The translations under genes were made by a program, and so were the position numbers. A DNA stretch of 64,000 nucleotides from the NCBI GenBank assembly GCA_013396525.1, contig VWYX01000344.1, positions 186,001 to 250,000 on the forward strand. The letters run 5' to 3'. Source of the stretch: Chaetorhynchus papuensis. Its lineage: Eukaryota; Chordata; Aves; Passeriformes; Rhipiduridae. Shown here one piece after another: positions 33,670 through 48,600 of the stretch (the stretch's first letter is position 1; each line of letters begins with the position of its first letter). The notes beneath the pieces were generated by a model that searched no databases, was not told the DNA's origin, and saw nothing but the letters and a program-made list of their open reading frames with translations.

Positions 33670-36600
33670 GTAATGAAAAATTCCCAGTCAGGACAGACAC
33701 ACACATCTGTACTAAGGTATCTCTTAGCTTGAGTTTCACTTAAGTCCTTCTAGCTTGGATTGCTACCACTTGGACTTAAATTACTTGCATTGTTCTGGCA
33801 AGTCTGGGACACCTTTCCTGTGAGATGGCTGTTGTTTAACAGAGTAGGAATAAAAGCCAAACTGTGTGCCAAATTAAAGTAATTGAGGAGGCTTGCACGC
33901 CACATATAATTTACTGAACAGAAATGAACTCCCCTGTCTAAAATGGTTGCTCCAGGAGGATTCTTTGCTAGACTTTTATTTCTGTGTAAGTCATTTTTAA
34001 AAAGCTCTGGGGATGGTTCCTATCTAAAACAATCGTGACATTTCTGCTTAGCCTTGGACCATAATAAACCAAAACACGTTTAAAATCAGGACAGTGGTCC
34101 ACTGAGATTCTACCACTTAAGGCCATACTGAAGATTTCCTCTGTCCTCCCAAATCGGTGTTAGGACCAGAGGATACAGATACAGCCTAGACTTGATACAG
34201 CTGGCCTTATTTTCTGCTGACTTGTGCGGCAGAGTGGTGGTCATCTCCTCAGGATGTGTTATGTTGATGAGATTTTTCCCCTCCCTTTCCTGTTTTGTGT
34301 TATGTTAGGCAATCAGCAGGCAGGCAATGATGTACTGGCTGCAGCAGCTGCAAATGAGACGTTGGGAATTTTGCAACACTCAGAGCAGATTTCCTGTGGG
34401 CAGCTCCCAGCTCGTGAATGAACCTCTGGCTGGAAGAACAAGTAGGTGTTACACATGTCAGCCTTTCTTTTGCTTTCAGCCCCCTGGTAATGAATGGTGT
34501 TCGTCATCTGGAAGCGGGTAGAAGTTTTGGCCAGATTTTTAAATGCAGGTGCCAACTATCAGTGCTTGGCCAATGTTTGACACTTCTGCTTTATTATGTA
34601 TGAAAGTGAGTAAGCTGCCTCCTAATCTACAGCACATGTTTGGGGATGTTCTTGTGATCACAAATTCCATCTTGATTTTCCTCACACATGTGAAATGTGC
34701 ACATTTGATACATCACTCTTGTAAGGCCTGTGAAATATAGAGCAAGCAAGGTTTTTTTTCAGCAGTGGGATGAAGATATCCATTCCTAGAAGTGGTGGTA
34801 GACAGGTCAGTGGATGAGGGGAAGGCACAACCAGGGTATCCACCTGTTTAATTATGACTAGATGTGCATTTTGTTTGAAACAAATAATCCCCTCCCTGGT
34901 AAGTGTCGGCTCTCAAGGGTTCCGGGTGGCATCTTGCTGCAGCAGGCAAATATTTGGTAACAAACTGTGCTTGTGGAGTGTTATCCGCGCATTGAAACCA
35001 TCAAATGCAGTTTGGAATGTGGGAACAGCATAACTAAATTTTCCTTCCTTGTATCTTTAGGCAGTTAAAGTTTGATTGTTTAAGGTTAGTCATTCTCATA
35101 TATATGGTTAAAATCACTTGATTGCCCTTGAATAGATAATTCTCTTTGTACATGGAAACTTCTGTAATTTGACCTAAAACTAAGGAAGCCTACTCTGCTG
35201 TCCTTGTTCTACCTGACCACTTGAACATGCAGTGTATACCTGTAGTAAACTGTTGTGGCTGTCAGGTTACATGAAGGACCCAAAGTCCAATGGAATTCTG
35301 TCAATGTGCTTTTGTGTTCTGTTTTGTTTTTATGTAGATGTAGTTGACAATGAAGACTTTCTGCCTCTGGTGAAAACACCAACAGAAGCAGTGGGTTTAA
35401 AGGCAGCATCTTTGCCTGCACCTCAAACATCTACTGCTTTGCAGAACATCTCCCTTAAGCACCCTTGGACAGAGATACAGTAAGTGCCTGAAGAGAACTG
35501 CAGTGCAGTTGACATGCTGACTCGCCTCTGTGTGCCTTCCTTGCCTATATCATTTATTGTATGAAAAGGGACTCTTGCCTAGGTGGGAGAACCGTGAAGA
35601 ACCTTTTTGGAGGCTAGTCCAGGCCAGAGTAAACTTGCCGCCAGTGGGTCTTTCACATCCCCCTGTTCTGATGCATTTGACATCATATAGCTCTCTTAGC
35701 AAAGATTCTGGTAGCAGACCTAGGACTTGGTTAAGCTCTCTTCATTGTAGTCAATTCTTTGCATGCCTAGTGTGATGCCCATTAGCACTTTCCAGTGGTT
35801 TCATAGGACCTTGAGTGTAGTGCATTCTCTAAAGCAGAAACTCCAGGGAAAAGTTGCTTGAGCATGTAATGAGGCCTGACTGCACAGCTTGCTCCTGCTT
35901 GCTGAGTTTCAAGGATGTTAATATTCCTATTGCCTGCTTCTATCTGCTGTTGCAATGGGTAGTCCCATCAGGTTAAAAGTTACAAGCCTTGGGCATTTAC
36001 AGTTTCACAAAGAGCATGCCATCTGTATCTCCTAATTGTTTTTTGTTTATCTCCTAATTGTGTTTCCTACTCACTTATTTACATATAACCAAAAATGAGT
36101 AAGTGGCCAGAGGTGTGGTAGGCAGCTAGGCACCTGCCAAATGTTGTTGGTGTGGAAGTTGCCTGTAGTTTTTCTACCACCAGTACTGCAGCCACAATCT
36201 GATGCTTATATGCAGAAAGATCCCCCATGAGATCAGAGTTTCATTTACATGTTAGCAGCTTCATTTACAGTTAGGAAAGCAGTGGACACTGAGTCTTTTA
36301 TAGACATCAAAACAAGGGACTTGCTTTGTTCTAGCTGAAGGACAACACAGGAGGAGAAGGGAAAAGACCTGCATGCATACTTTCTGGTGTAGGTTTTACA
36401 CAAACTACTCGTACATTTGTAGTTCCTCATGATTCTGTAAAGTCATCTCTTAGTGCTTGGCAATATCTGATAGCAACAGCTGTTACAAACTGTTTCTGGG
36501 TCTGACTGCAGTTTTCTTCCTGAAACTCTTTACTACATTTTAGTTTATTGACTTTGTAGTGGCAAGGCTATTTATTAAATGTTGCAGAGCACAGGACCTG

Positions 36601-39600
36601 TGGCTGCTTCAAATGTGATCATTGTCTCAGTTTTGGCTGTGTTGTCGGTAACTGAGCTTCTCTTGGCAGTTGTTCTTGGCACCTGGGGATTTCTGCAGTG
36701 AACTGATAGGGGTGGATGAAGGAAGGGAAGGAGAGAGAGAGGGAAGGATGTGGTTAGTCTACTGTTACCTTTGATCCCTCTCTTTGGTCTGATGTGTTTA
36801 TGTATAGGGCTCAGGCACATGGGGAAATTCCCTGATTTTCCATTGCTGTGCTGTACTGATTTTGTGGCATCTTCCTGGTTTACACCAGTTACAACCTTGC
36901 TCTGCTCAAATCTGCCAATGCTATAAAGCGTTCATTTTTTCAGTACATGAAGGAGATAGGTTTTGGGAGGATGGATGGGAAGTACGGGGAAGTAAGGCAT
37001 TGAATAGTTTGAGAATGCACTGACTGGCTGCAGTGATCATGCCTTCTGTTCACTAGGCTGTCTTGATCTCTTCTTGTTTCAGAAACACTGTCTACAATAT
37101 TTGTGGCTCCAAGCAGCTCTGGGGGAACAGTGTGAATGTCTTTAGCTTCGATGAATTCCAAGAGCATCCTGAGAACGTGGGTGAGAAGCAAGGGGCAGAA
37201 GTGGAGGCAGGTTGTGCAGGTGATTGTTACTGAGCTGTGTGATGCTCAGTGTGATCCTAGCTGTGTGATCCTAGCAGGGATTCAGACTTTGCAGGAATGG
37301 AAAGGTGGTGATGGCAGCTTGTCAAGGGATATGAAAAGTGTGTTACACTGTCTCAAGTCTCTTCCTGTGTTGTTGCCACAAGACTGGCTCTTTTGGCTCT
37401 GCTTCAGGCTCCATCTGTCTCTATCTTCTACCTCTAGAACTTTCTGCAGAGGCAAAAAAGAAATAAAATCCATGGTGCCGGATTTATTTCTTTGAGGTGA
37501 AAGTAATTGCTGCACAGTCACAGGCTAAGTGTGGCAGCTTCACTGCATGTGTACCTTTCCATGATAGTAACTTGCATTTACTGTGGGCCAGATACATGAG
37601 CAGGGTGCAAGGTAGGTTAACAGGTACCGTAAATCATCACAACTTTGTTTATTGTGGGCATATCAGTGTCTGATCCCTACTGTTTCGGCTTCAATCCCGT
37701 GGGTCAATTTTCCTTGTCCTGTATGTCAGCCTTCTCTGTGGAGCTGTTGTGAGTCCCCCCCCAGAAAGATTTGGGAGTCCATAGCAGCAAAGCAATTCTG
37801 TGTAAATTAAATCTATCTCCCCTCAGATAAGGAGGGGACCCTGGAAGATGGGAGGATGGAGCCCAGGCTGAACTGGATTAGGAAAGCCAGGTGGATGAAC
37901 AGTGGCTTCCCAGGCTCTGAAGAATTGTCCAGGGAGAAGAACTCAGTGGATAAAGTGAGTGTCCTACAGCAACAGATTCTGACGCTCACAGAGGAAGTCA
38001 AGTCACAGAAGGTGAGTGTGGTGAAGAGACTGCTATTTCTAAGGGTCAGGGCCCTGAGGCTGGTCGCAGGGACTCCCTTACACATAGGTGTTTAGAAGCA
38101 CTGATAAGTGCTCAGCAGGCACTACCTGGAGACCACTTGAAGCTCCTGGTGTTACCACCTTGTGTGTGCCTGAGTGTGCCAGCACAAAGGAGGACCTTCT
38201 GCCATTTCTAGGAAGTGCAGCTGGGTGTAAGAGGGAGATAAAGCAAATCCGAGAGTGCTCTGCTGTTGTCTTGCTCCTGCATCTCTATTGCTCACTAAGT
38301 ACACCTGAATAGTTACTGTGACACCGGTGAGAACTGCCAGGTGGAGTCATGCTGTTAACAGCAGGTCATTCTTTCTGAACAGTGACCCACTATTAAGGTG
38401 TGATTTGCCTCTAGAAGTCAGAGCATGGGTCGCTGCAAGGGCTGTCTCTCATGAATGATACTGTTCTTCAAAGCATGGAGCAATGCCAGGTTCTGTGCTA
38501 ATGATGCTGGTAGCTCTTCCAGCAGAAGAGTCAGGAGAGCCAGGTCCCATGTTGGGCAGTCACTTGCGTCCTTGATTTGCTTTCTTAAGTGTCTGAGATG
38601 GCAGAGCCTGAATCAGCAACGTGCTGCTGGGGCAAGATTCCATGCCTTCATGCAGGTTAGAGTGAGGGAGGACTCTGGCAGAATGAAGGTTAAAATGGAC
38701 ACTGCAGTTTCCTTCTGGTAGCACAGGTAGTTACAGACTGCATTATTTCCCTCTCTCCCATTTTACCACACTGCTGACCACATCTCTGTGTTCTCTGCTG
38801 GGCCTCCCAAGAATGACCGTAGGAAAGCCAGAATTCAGACAGTATGGGCAGCAGTTTTTCTGCTAGCAATCTACATCAAGTCATCTGTGACCTGCTGCCG
38901 AGAGCTTTCAGCCCGAGCTCTGAGAGCAGAATGTCTCACTGTGGTGTCACTGTGGTTTCAAAATTTCTGCATTGTTTTCCTTCTGAAAGGAGTCAATTTC
39001 AAGATATTTCACTGTTGGGTCTGTGCTGTCTATACTGCCATTGCCCTGGACAGCACAGTGATGTGATGGCTTTGCGTTCCCTTTCCAGGAACTGGTTAAA
39101 CTTCTCCACAAAGCTCTGGAGGCAGCCCAGCAGGAGAAGCGAGTATCCAGCATGTATCTCACTGCAGCAGAAGATAAGGACAGGCTGGAGCTGGTGCGCC
39201 ACAAAGTGAGACAAATTGCAGATCTGACAAGTCGATTGGAAGCTCTTGAACAAGAAAAGAAGGAACTGGAGCAGATACTGACTTTAAGAGACAGCCATAT
39301 CCAGGAGCTCAAGGAACATGTGCAGCTTCTGATGGAGAAGAACCATGCCAAACAGGAAGTCATCATGGCCTTGACAGAGCAGATGGCCCGAGAGCTCTCT
39401 GACCCCCTGCAAGAAGCCAACACCATCACTGTAGAGACATTGTATAAGCAGCAGGAGGAGATTGAGCATCTTAAGGTGTGTGAGATGGCACAGGTCTTTT
39501 GGGCCCATTTTTATGCCCTCAGGTTCAGTGGGAGGGTATTCTTTGTGGTAAGCGCAGAATAAACTTCTGCTAGTTGCTCCATCTGTCTCCAAACGAGAGG

Positions 39601-42600
39601 AAGGCTGGAAGGGACTCACCTCATGCCAATAGGGTGCTGAAAAGCATCTGGGTCAGTTTCAGCTTCAGCTTAGAGCCTGTTTTGTTTGACTTCTTGTCAT
39701 CATTCAGTGCCTGCCACTTTTCTTTCTTTTGTTTCACATCTGCAGCATGACTTGCTGGCTTCACTTAGTTTGTTGCTCTATGCTTCTGTCTTGCAAACAG
39801 TTTCCCAATACATCCTGGATCTTTCAGATGCAGCCTGTTGTATGTCTCTATGTGCACAGCTGTAATTATGGGTTATTGTGAGGTGGAGAATTGCCAAAAG
39901 ATTCACTTGCTGTGGAGAGTGTTTGTTTTTGCTGCCAGCCATGGGGCTGAGATTTGTTTCATAAAAAAAAACCAAAACAAAAACAAACCAAAATTAAACC
40001 AATCAACCAAACAAAACCCAAACAAAACACATACATTCTTCATCTTATTTAAGTGTATCTCTGGCTTTATATGACCTGGATCGCTCTGTGTTTTTAAAGT
40101 ACATATATACATTTAGCATTTTCAAGTGTCGTCTTGATGCATGACAATATTGTGCCTTGATTTCCTTTGTAGGTAATATTTTTTTTGGGGAGTCCTGTCT
40201 GCTCCTCAGAACATAGAATTTTTGAGATATTTTATTGTCTTTGACATAATCTGATGTCCCTGAAATGGGAGGGATTTCAAGCCCCTCGAGAACTCTCCTT
40301 GTGTGATTGTTTTGCTTGGCAGGATGATATTGATGCATACAAAACCCAGAATCAGTTTCTCAATTCAGAGATCCACCAGGTTACTCGACTCTGGACAAGT
40401 GTTGCTGAGAATGAAAAAGCCCTTCTGATGAAGGTAAGGCCAAATGACCTTTTTTCCTTGGTGTGAACTATTACTAATTTATTTTCAAAGTTGGCACTGA
40501 AATAGATTTTGATCCAAAGGAATACGCTTTCTTGTGGTTTTTTTAGTGTGACCTCTTTACTGCTTTGTGTTGTTCCCAAATTAGACATGATCATTTTAAT
40601 TCTTCAACAGAAGTAAAATATCCATGAAGATCAGTCTTAAAGGTGCTGAAACTTAACCCAGATTTCTGCATATCAGCTATGCAAATAAAAAAGCAACACT
40701 GTGTAGGCAATCAGAAAAGTTTCTTTAGAGCTGACAGACTGAGTACTGGCTCCATCTAGTCATGGTTTTTCTGCTGGACTTGGCACTGCCATGTGGCAGC
40801 ACTCTTCAAGTCCTGCAGTTCGATCAGAGTTCTTATGTTTTCCTTAATTGCATTATTATTTCTAGCTGTGTAAGTGTGCGTAACATGGTTACTTGTCTAA
40901 TCCTATTTTCTGGTCCTGAACCACTTCCAAGACTGGTGGTGTGTGCTGGCATTGGTTCTGTGGGTTTTGCCTAGGATTTACTTCCCTGGGTTTTAAGGTA
41001 TTGTTGTGAATGAGTGTCTTAAGTTGCTTAAAGAATCACTGGCAAAGGTTAGGCAAAGCAGGTTTAATAGTATTTAAAATTGAAGTGAAAGCATGGCAAA
41101 GCCCATTGGCAAGGTTCACTCTACTACTTACTAGATGGTTAAAGCAGAGGTAAAATAATACTAAAAACTATAATCAGTCAATCTAAAACTAAAATCAATC
41201 AAAAATCTTTGCAGAAGCTGGGGATGGAAAAGAGTAAGGATGGGAAAGCTTTAGTATAAAAGGAATAAGGGAGGCCCTCTCATTGAGCCACAAGGTTCTG
41301 TGTGGACTCCTGTGCAAAGCTTACCTCTGGACTTGAACAACAGTTTGGGCCTAAAGATTTTAGCAGCACTTAAACTTAAGGGCACTTAAACAATGGCTGA
41401 ATTTAAACAATTTACAAAAGATTCTATGGAATTTACTGCAATCACAGCAGGAACTCACTTATAGGACTAACTTACTTACCAGCCTAAAGTACTTTTGTAT
41501 CTAAGATTCCAGGTACATTTTCTGTACCATATTCATTCACACAGACCTAGAGTACCTACAAGGTACCTGTGAAAATTCCCCCTCGAGCTCGGTGAAGTGC
41601 TCATGACAGATGTCTTTGCATCTCCTCAACAGGCAAAGGGCTGAGCCTTGAGAAGTGGGGGTATCAGCCCAGGCTCTGTCATCATTGTTCAGCAGTGGTC
41701 CTTCAAGTGCAGCAAACATGAGAGTTCTCTGCCTCTGAGAGGCCTCACTCAAAGGGAGGTTGCTGATCATAGCCTGCTGTGATCCAGGAGAGCTCGAAGG
41801 GTCTTACTTAGGACCACTGTTATAGGTTCACAAGACAATTGCGAATTCCTTTAATCATAGTAATTTGCCATCCTGGCTGCAATTGGTAACTTTCTTTGAA
41901 AATTTGATGATTAAAAAGTTGTTCCATTTGGGTTTGCAAGAAAAATAAGTTTTCAAAGGTTGTTAAAAACAGAAGCTTGTTAGGCAGCACGAGTTCTTGG
42001 GAGCAGACAGTGTTTCTGATAAGCACAAGAGCTTAGCACAGGTGCTGTTCATTAAGACTGAGGCCTAACAAGCATTTCTGAGATCACAGTGTGGCCTTAC
42101 CTGGGGGAATGCACCACCACAGGTACGTCTTCACAGTAATGGATTCTGGGACAGGGCAAAAAGCTGCCTCTGGGGTGTTACTGCCATTCTCATGTCTGTC
42201 TGCTTTCTAGTTCTTTGAAACCCTGCCTTCCTCCTAACTTGCTGCCCTCTCATCCTGAGGCTGCCATAACCTTCAAAAAGGAAGTCATCACACGAGCCCA
42301 GCATGCTCAGTGTGAGGCAAAATGCTAATTAAAGTGGTAGTATGAAAGAAACCATGCTCCTTTCTGTCCCCTCTGTATGCAACCTAATTCTCTCTGTGGC
42401 TTCTGTTTTGTTCTTGTTTTCAACTCCTGCTTCCCACTGAATAGGAGTCTTCACTGAGCTTCCTGTGAGACACTGGGTGAGTCTTGTCACCTGTGTGGCC
42501 TCAGTTCCCCACTGGTGGAGTGGACTAATAATCCTCATTCATTTTTTCTGCTTTCTGTGCCCAGGACTATGGTGGTAGCAGGTACTGTCCTGCTGTTTGA

Positions 42601-45600
42601 TCTCAGTTGGGCTTCCTGTGCATGAGAAATGATGTGTACAGTGCCATGGGACTGGGGATGCTGAGGGGCATGTGGTCACCTAGTCTGTGGTGCTACTGCA
42701 TATCCTGAAATTGGTATACTTATAGCTCAGTCTTGGGAGCAGTTTGTTTTATCAGGATACAGCTCAGTGTGGTGCAGAGAGGGAGGATGAGGGAAAAAGA
42801 CTGCAGAGAACTCAGATGCAGTGCTGGCTCTTTGACTGTGTCCTTAGTTGAGCTGGTGGGATGTGGCCATCCACTGATGCAATGCAGTAGTTAAAGTAGG
42901 TGATGATGTAGAAGGTCTCCCACTCAATAAGCAACTTCTGTTGCATGCTAGCTACTGCAGCTCATGCTTGTTCATAGATTGTGGTGATTCATTCCTGACT
43001 GCAGTTCCAGTGACTGTGGAAAACTACTAAATGTGTTTCCTGGGGCTTTGCTGTTCAGAAGTGTTTATGTGCAGACCAGGCCAGTAGAGAGCAGTGGCAA
43101 TGCAGAAAGAACTACCACTGAGTGAGCTCTTTCCTTCTTGTTTCCCCACCAGTGTGCCTGCCTGCAAGCAAGAAACTGCCAGATGGAGAGCAAATACCTG
43201 ACAGTCTTGAGAAAGCTGCAGGAGGCTGTACCTGGCTTGCCCAGCTCTCATGCTGAATTGGTGAAGAACCTCATCCAGGAAGCTCTCCAGTGGGATGTGA
43301 AGGAAGAAGCAGAAGAAGGTTTTAACTTGAATCCTGTAAGGTAAGAATTGAGAGCATGGGGGTATTCACAGCTTTGTAGAAGCCTGTCTGCAAAGGGAAG
43401 TGTGCAGGCAAGAGACATCTAAGGCCATTTTATAGCAGGGGCCTACACTTGTGTTTATGCCTTCCTGCACAGTCAGGGCCCCTGTTATGTAGCAATTACG
43501 ATTTTATCTGTTTGGTCAGTCTCACAGGTTTTCCAGGTAGCTTTGGAGATGAGACTCCCTAGGCCAGGCTTTGTCAAGTGCTATTCTCTTTGTCAAGATT
43601 ATGATGATATCTTAAAAGTATCCTACCCTGTGGACAGATGGTGCACAAACCCTCGACAAGCTGTACTGTCAGTACTCCTGGTGTGTTCTGATCAGTAAGA
43701 GTTTTGCATTGTGTACGGGGAGACATCAGAAGGGACTGTGGATCTCTGTTCTTTGCTCTGATGCCCCAAAGCCTTTACAGGCCCATCCTACAGAACTGTC
43801 TCTGCTCTAGGATGTGGTAGGGAGAAGGTACACAGGGTGAGCTCGATATTCCCTTAGGGACTGATGAGAGGGGTGTGATGAGGTTGGTCTGCAAAGAGCT
43901 CAGAGCAAAGTTACACTTGAGTTCATGTGTGTATGCCAGTGCTGCAGGCTCTCATTTATCTTCATGGCTCTGAGGCAGGCTGACTGCAGCTGCCAGAAAA
44001 GTGAAGGAGGAGTACTGTGACAAATGAGTGTTTGAGATCGCTTAAAAAAAATCACTAGCAAGGGTATCAGCAAACCCCAGATTTAATATTAAGCGACAGC
44101 ATTTCTCGGATCGCATGCAGCCTGGAAAAGGGCGGGGGGGAATGCACGCCTGCAAATACTTGTGCTCTGGCATGGGTGACGGGAGCCTGGCAACAGGCTG
44201 TAGCTGGCATGACCCCAAGCAGTAAGTGTCCTTGACACAGGTACCAGCACTGTCATTTGAACTAAACACTGCCTTGTGTCCCTCCAGCGAGTATGATGAG
44301 TACGGGTTTATGACTGTACCTGACTATGAAATCGAGGATTGGAAACTCCTGGCCAAAATCCAAGCCCTTGAGATAAAGTCCAACAAACTGCGGAGCCAGG
44401 AAATAGTGGAGAAGCCCCTCCGTGACAGGTGGAACAGCATTGGAGAGCTGAACCCCTCTGCAGAGCTGAAGAGTCTGATCCGAAGTGGCATTCCAGTGGA
44501 GCATCGGCAGCGGGTGTGGAGGTGGATGGTCAGCCGGCACTGCAGCCCAGTGCCTGGCCACTACCAGCGACTGCTGGAGCAGAGCAGGAGCACGGAGCAC
44601 CCTGCCTGCCGGCAGATTGAGCTTGACCTGCCCCGCACACTCACCAACAACAAGCATTTTTCCTCTCCCACCTCCCAGCTCATCCCCAAGCTACGGAGGG
44701 TGTTATTGGCATTCTCCTGGCACAATCCTGCCATTGGATACTGCCAGGGATTGAACAGGTGAGGAGCCAGGTATGCTGCTTCTTCTTGAGAGAGCACTGA
44801 AAAGGTGTAGACACATACTCTAGGCTGTGATTTAAGCAGCCCCAGGCTCTTGCCTCTCGACAGTTCTGTCCTAGCTCTAGGACAGAACTGTACTTGCAGA
44901 ATTCTGCATTTGGTGTCTTTTTTTTCATCCAACGTTCTTGCTGGGATCCAGTAAGCAGCAGGATGCATTTGTGTGGCATCTCTGTAGTTACAGAATAGGA
45001 AGGAACAGCCATAGGAGGAAGAGAGAAGCACTCCCAGAATAATAGCACAAGGCTGAATTTTTAAGTAGTAATGTAAAGTAGTAAAGCAGAAGAACACCCT
45101 GGTGATTCCCATTTTTGCTGAGAACAGATTGGAGGAAGTGTTGGGAAGTGTTAACATACGAGTGAGTTGCAGCAAATAACACAAGGAGAGACTGAGGAAA
45201 CTGGGTTGTTCTGTCTGGAAAAGAGAAGATTCAGAGAATATAAAAGCTTCTTTCACTTCCCAAAGAAAGCTATAGGAAAGATGAACCTAAATTTCTTAGA
45301 ATTGTGCTGCCAAGTAGAAAAGGCACCAGGCATTAGCTGTAAGAAGGGAATTTCTAGTTGGACCTTTTCACATGAGGAAGGTCTGTGTAAGCTATTTATT
45401 CCTAATGATGTTTGGATGGTCTTCAGAAAGATGATAGAAACTTTCCTCCTGAGAGCCCTTAATGTAAGGTATCATCTTTCTAGTCTGTCTGAAAGGGGGT
45501 AAGTCAGAGGTGAAGGAGGTCAGGGCTGTAAAAGAATGTATGGAGAGGTGAACTATATCACATAATGTGGAGTACCTCTGAGTGACCTCTGACCTGCATT

Positions 45601-48600
45601 GAAATAGCCGAAATCAGCACACTACTAACTTTAGCAGATCTACAGAACATTCCATTAGGTGGGAAACCTGACTGTGTCACACCAGTTCCTTATGTTCTGA
45701 CAGAGCCACATGGGAAAGAAAATCACATCCCTATGGTTTCTTCAGGAACAGATCACTTGTCTCTGTCTGGCTGTCCTGCCACATTTGATATGTTGGATGC
45801 TGATGGAGCTGGAGACATGCAAAAAGAAGTCTTGTATTCTTCAGTTCCTGTGCTGATGATTCCCCCTGAAGTACTGAATTGCCTCACCATGTCTTGTCCA
45901 TCACAGATTGGCAGCTGTTGGTCTCCTGGTCCTGGAAGATGAGGAAAGTGCTTTCTGGTGTCTAGTCTATATTGTGGAGAACCTAATGCCAGCAGACTAC
46001 TACAGTGACACACTAATAACATCACAGGTGAGCTGTGCACCCTCACATCTGCTTGGACTCCCATACACTGATTTCCAGTAAAGATTAAAGAGTGAGTAGT
46101 CAACCCGCTGTGTGTTGGATTTCTCATAGGACAGTGATACAACCTTGCAATCCCTTCCATTGCAGAGGTGTTGGAGACTTGAGAGTATAAAATTGTTACA
46201 CTCACAGGAGCAGCACACGCAGAGTAGCAAAATTGGTCACCAGCTCTAGGAAATGGGGTATCACTCCTAAGTAATAACATGAAAGTCAGGTTAGTGAGAA
46301 GGAAAGTGCCCATCAATTGCACAGTTACTTATTTTAAAGAAGTCTTAGTAGAGGTGAAGCAGCAGACTCTGATATGTGTAGACTGAGTATGAGGAGGGCA
46401 CCATTTTGCAGCCCTTCAGATGATTTTTTTGAAGCTGCACTCTATCTTTGGAGTGCCATGTACATGTGGATGAAAATACTGAGATTTTTATATTCACTAT
46501 ATTTCCCTCAGTTCATGATCAAACATGGTGTAGTTGTCACCATGGGGCTCTCTGCAGATCATAAAAAATTCTGGCCTTTTGATGTCAAATATTGTGCTGC
46601 GAGTAACTTACCCACCTCAATTTCATTTGAATCACTGGATTTCAAGGTTTTCAGCATGTCTTCCCAGTCAGGCAAAGAGATAAGCTATCTCCCATGTTGT
46701 TCAATGGAATTGTAATGGTGTGCCCATACCACCCACGCCCATCAGTGCCCAGTCTGGTAAGCCTGGCTGTGACCTTGGTGTCTCTATTGTGTGTGGTCCT
46801 TTCTGAGAGAAGAGGGTTGGTTTTATCTGTGGGCCCACAGTAGATGAGGCTTCAAGGGTTGGTAGCTGAGAGTGACTGATTGTGCCACTGAATTTGTTGA
46901 CTAATGTTTACTGGGACAGTGGTGTGCTGGTGAGAGGCCAACCCACAGACTGGGGAAACAGTCAAATCACTGTGAAGATAGCAAAATGTCTATCCAGAGC
47001 AGGTTGTGTTAGCTGTGGGATTTAATAGACAGCACTCAATACTCAGCAAGTAGAGACTGACAGGGAAAATACAACAGACTGAAGAGGCTCCCCTAGATTT
47101 GGTGAGAAGACACTGTCAGCTGAGAGCTTCTTTAGAAAGAATTTCTGGCCTCATGGTTGGTATCTGCAAGTCCAGCCAAGACCCATGTAAAGAGGAACAT
47201 CTAAGGTGATGCTTTGTGGGTTGGCTTGACAAAGTGAGTTGGCTGGAAAACTTAAAATTGCAAATTTTAAAGACAAAGCATATCACCTATATGGTTTGTA
47301 CTGCTGTGCCACAGCTAAGCGGGCTGACACAGCTGGGCATGAATATGGTATGGCATAGGGAAGCCCTAAACATGATCCTGCTCTTTAGCACTTACCCTCC
47401 AGAAAGCACAGCTCTGCTGAGATGAAACATTTATAAACCTGGATCAAGGATCTCACTTGACTGCATTTGTGTTTTGGCTCATGCAGTCAGAAGCAAAGCA
47501 CAGACAATACTCAGACCACAAAGAGAAATTTAAGTGAGAAGATCAGGTCCTGCTTGCTAAGTCGGAGGTACTCTAAGTGTTCAGTCTGTTGGGCCATGTA
47601 CAGTCATTCAGACCTGGGCAGGTTTTAATTCCTGTGATTCAATTGGACGCTCATGGTATCACAGAAAATCGCTGAAGTGCAGAAAGATGTGTCAGATTTT
47701 CCCTCTAGACTTATACATTGGGAAGGATTATGCTTCTTTGAGAGAGAAGAATGGATGTTTCTCTGCTTGTATCTTGGCCCTGTTTCAGCTCCATGCCTTG
47801 CACTGGATGCTGCATACAAGTACACTGCTCAGTGAGTTTGAAGGGCTGGGATACAAAGGATGCTCTGCTCTTCCTGGGGTGTGATTCACTAGGAGGCAGC
47901 ACCAGTGATGACTATGACGTCCAAGGGCCGTTGTCCTGTTGCACCACTCCTCCAGCACCAGGACTGCTCTTGACTAGGACTTCATTGTTTTCTTTTTTGT
48001 TGATTTTAGGTAGATCAGAGAGTCTTCAAAGACTTCCTGTCTGAGAAGCTGCCTCGCCTCATGGCTCATTTTGAACAGTATCGGATTGATGTCTCACTCA
48101 TCACCTTCAACTGGTTTCTGGTGGCCTTTGTGGACAGCCTGGTCAGCGACATCCTCCTGCGAGTGTGGGATGCCTTCTTGTATGAGGGAACTAAGGTGTG
48201 ACTCTCAGTCTAGGCCTTCCTCCCAACTGCACCATCTCTGTGACATGGTGACAGGGTGGTGGGCATAGACACCTATCAAAGATATGTGAGGTTGAACCGC
48301 TTGTCCTGTCCTGCCTGTTCAGTGGCATGCCTTGATGTCCCCAAGCCTCTTTGTTTTCTATGTACTTGCTGCTAGTAGGCAGACCTAATCCCTGATTCCA
48401 TGCACTTGGTACTTTTCAGCAGGTAGTTGTGCTACCAAACAGCTCTCTGATAGGCCATGTGACACAACTGAGAGTATTACAGACAAAGGGAGCATAAGAT
48501 AGGCAGTATCTGAAAACATGCATTGTCCCTGTGCATAGGGAGAACCCTTGTGAAATCCCTCTGGAGTTCTTTTGTAGAGCCTGGTATTCTCTGGGATTGC

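Noticed and set aside
34441..34445. Alternative donor four bases downstream for TBC1D2 exon 2
   Set aside because: It gives the wrong phase for exon 3; the CAA|GTAGGT site keeps the frame.
44561..45256. A 231-codon minus-strand reading frame
   Set aside because: It is partly antisense to the TBC domain exon and continues into intron; no family resemblance.
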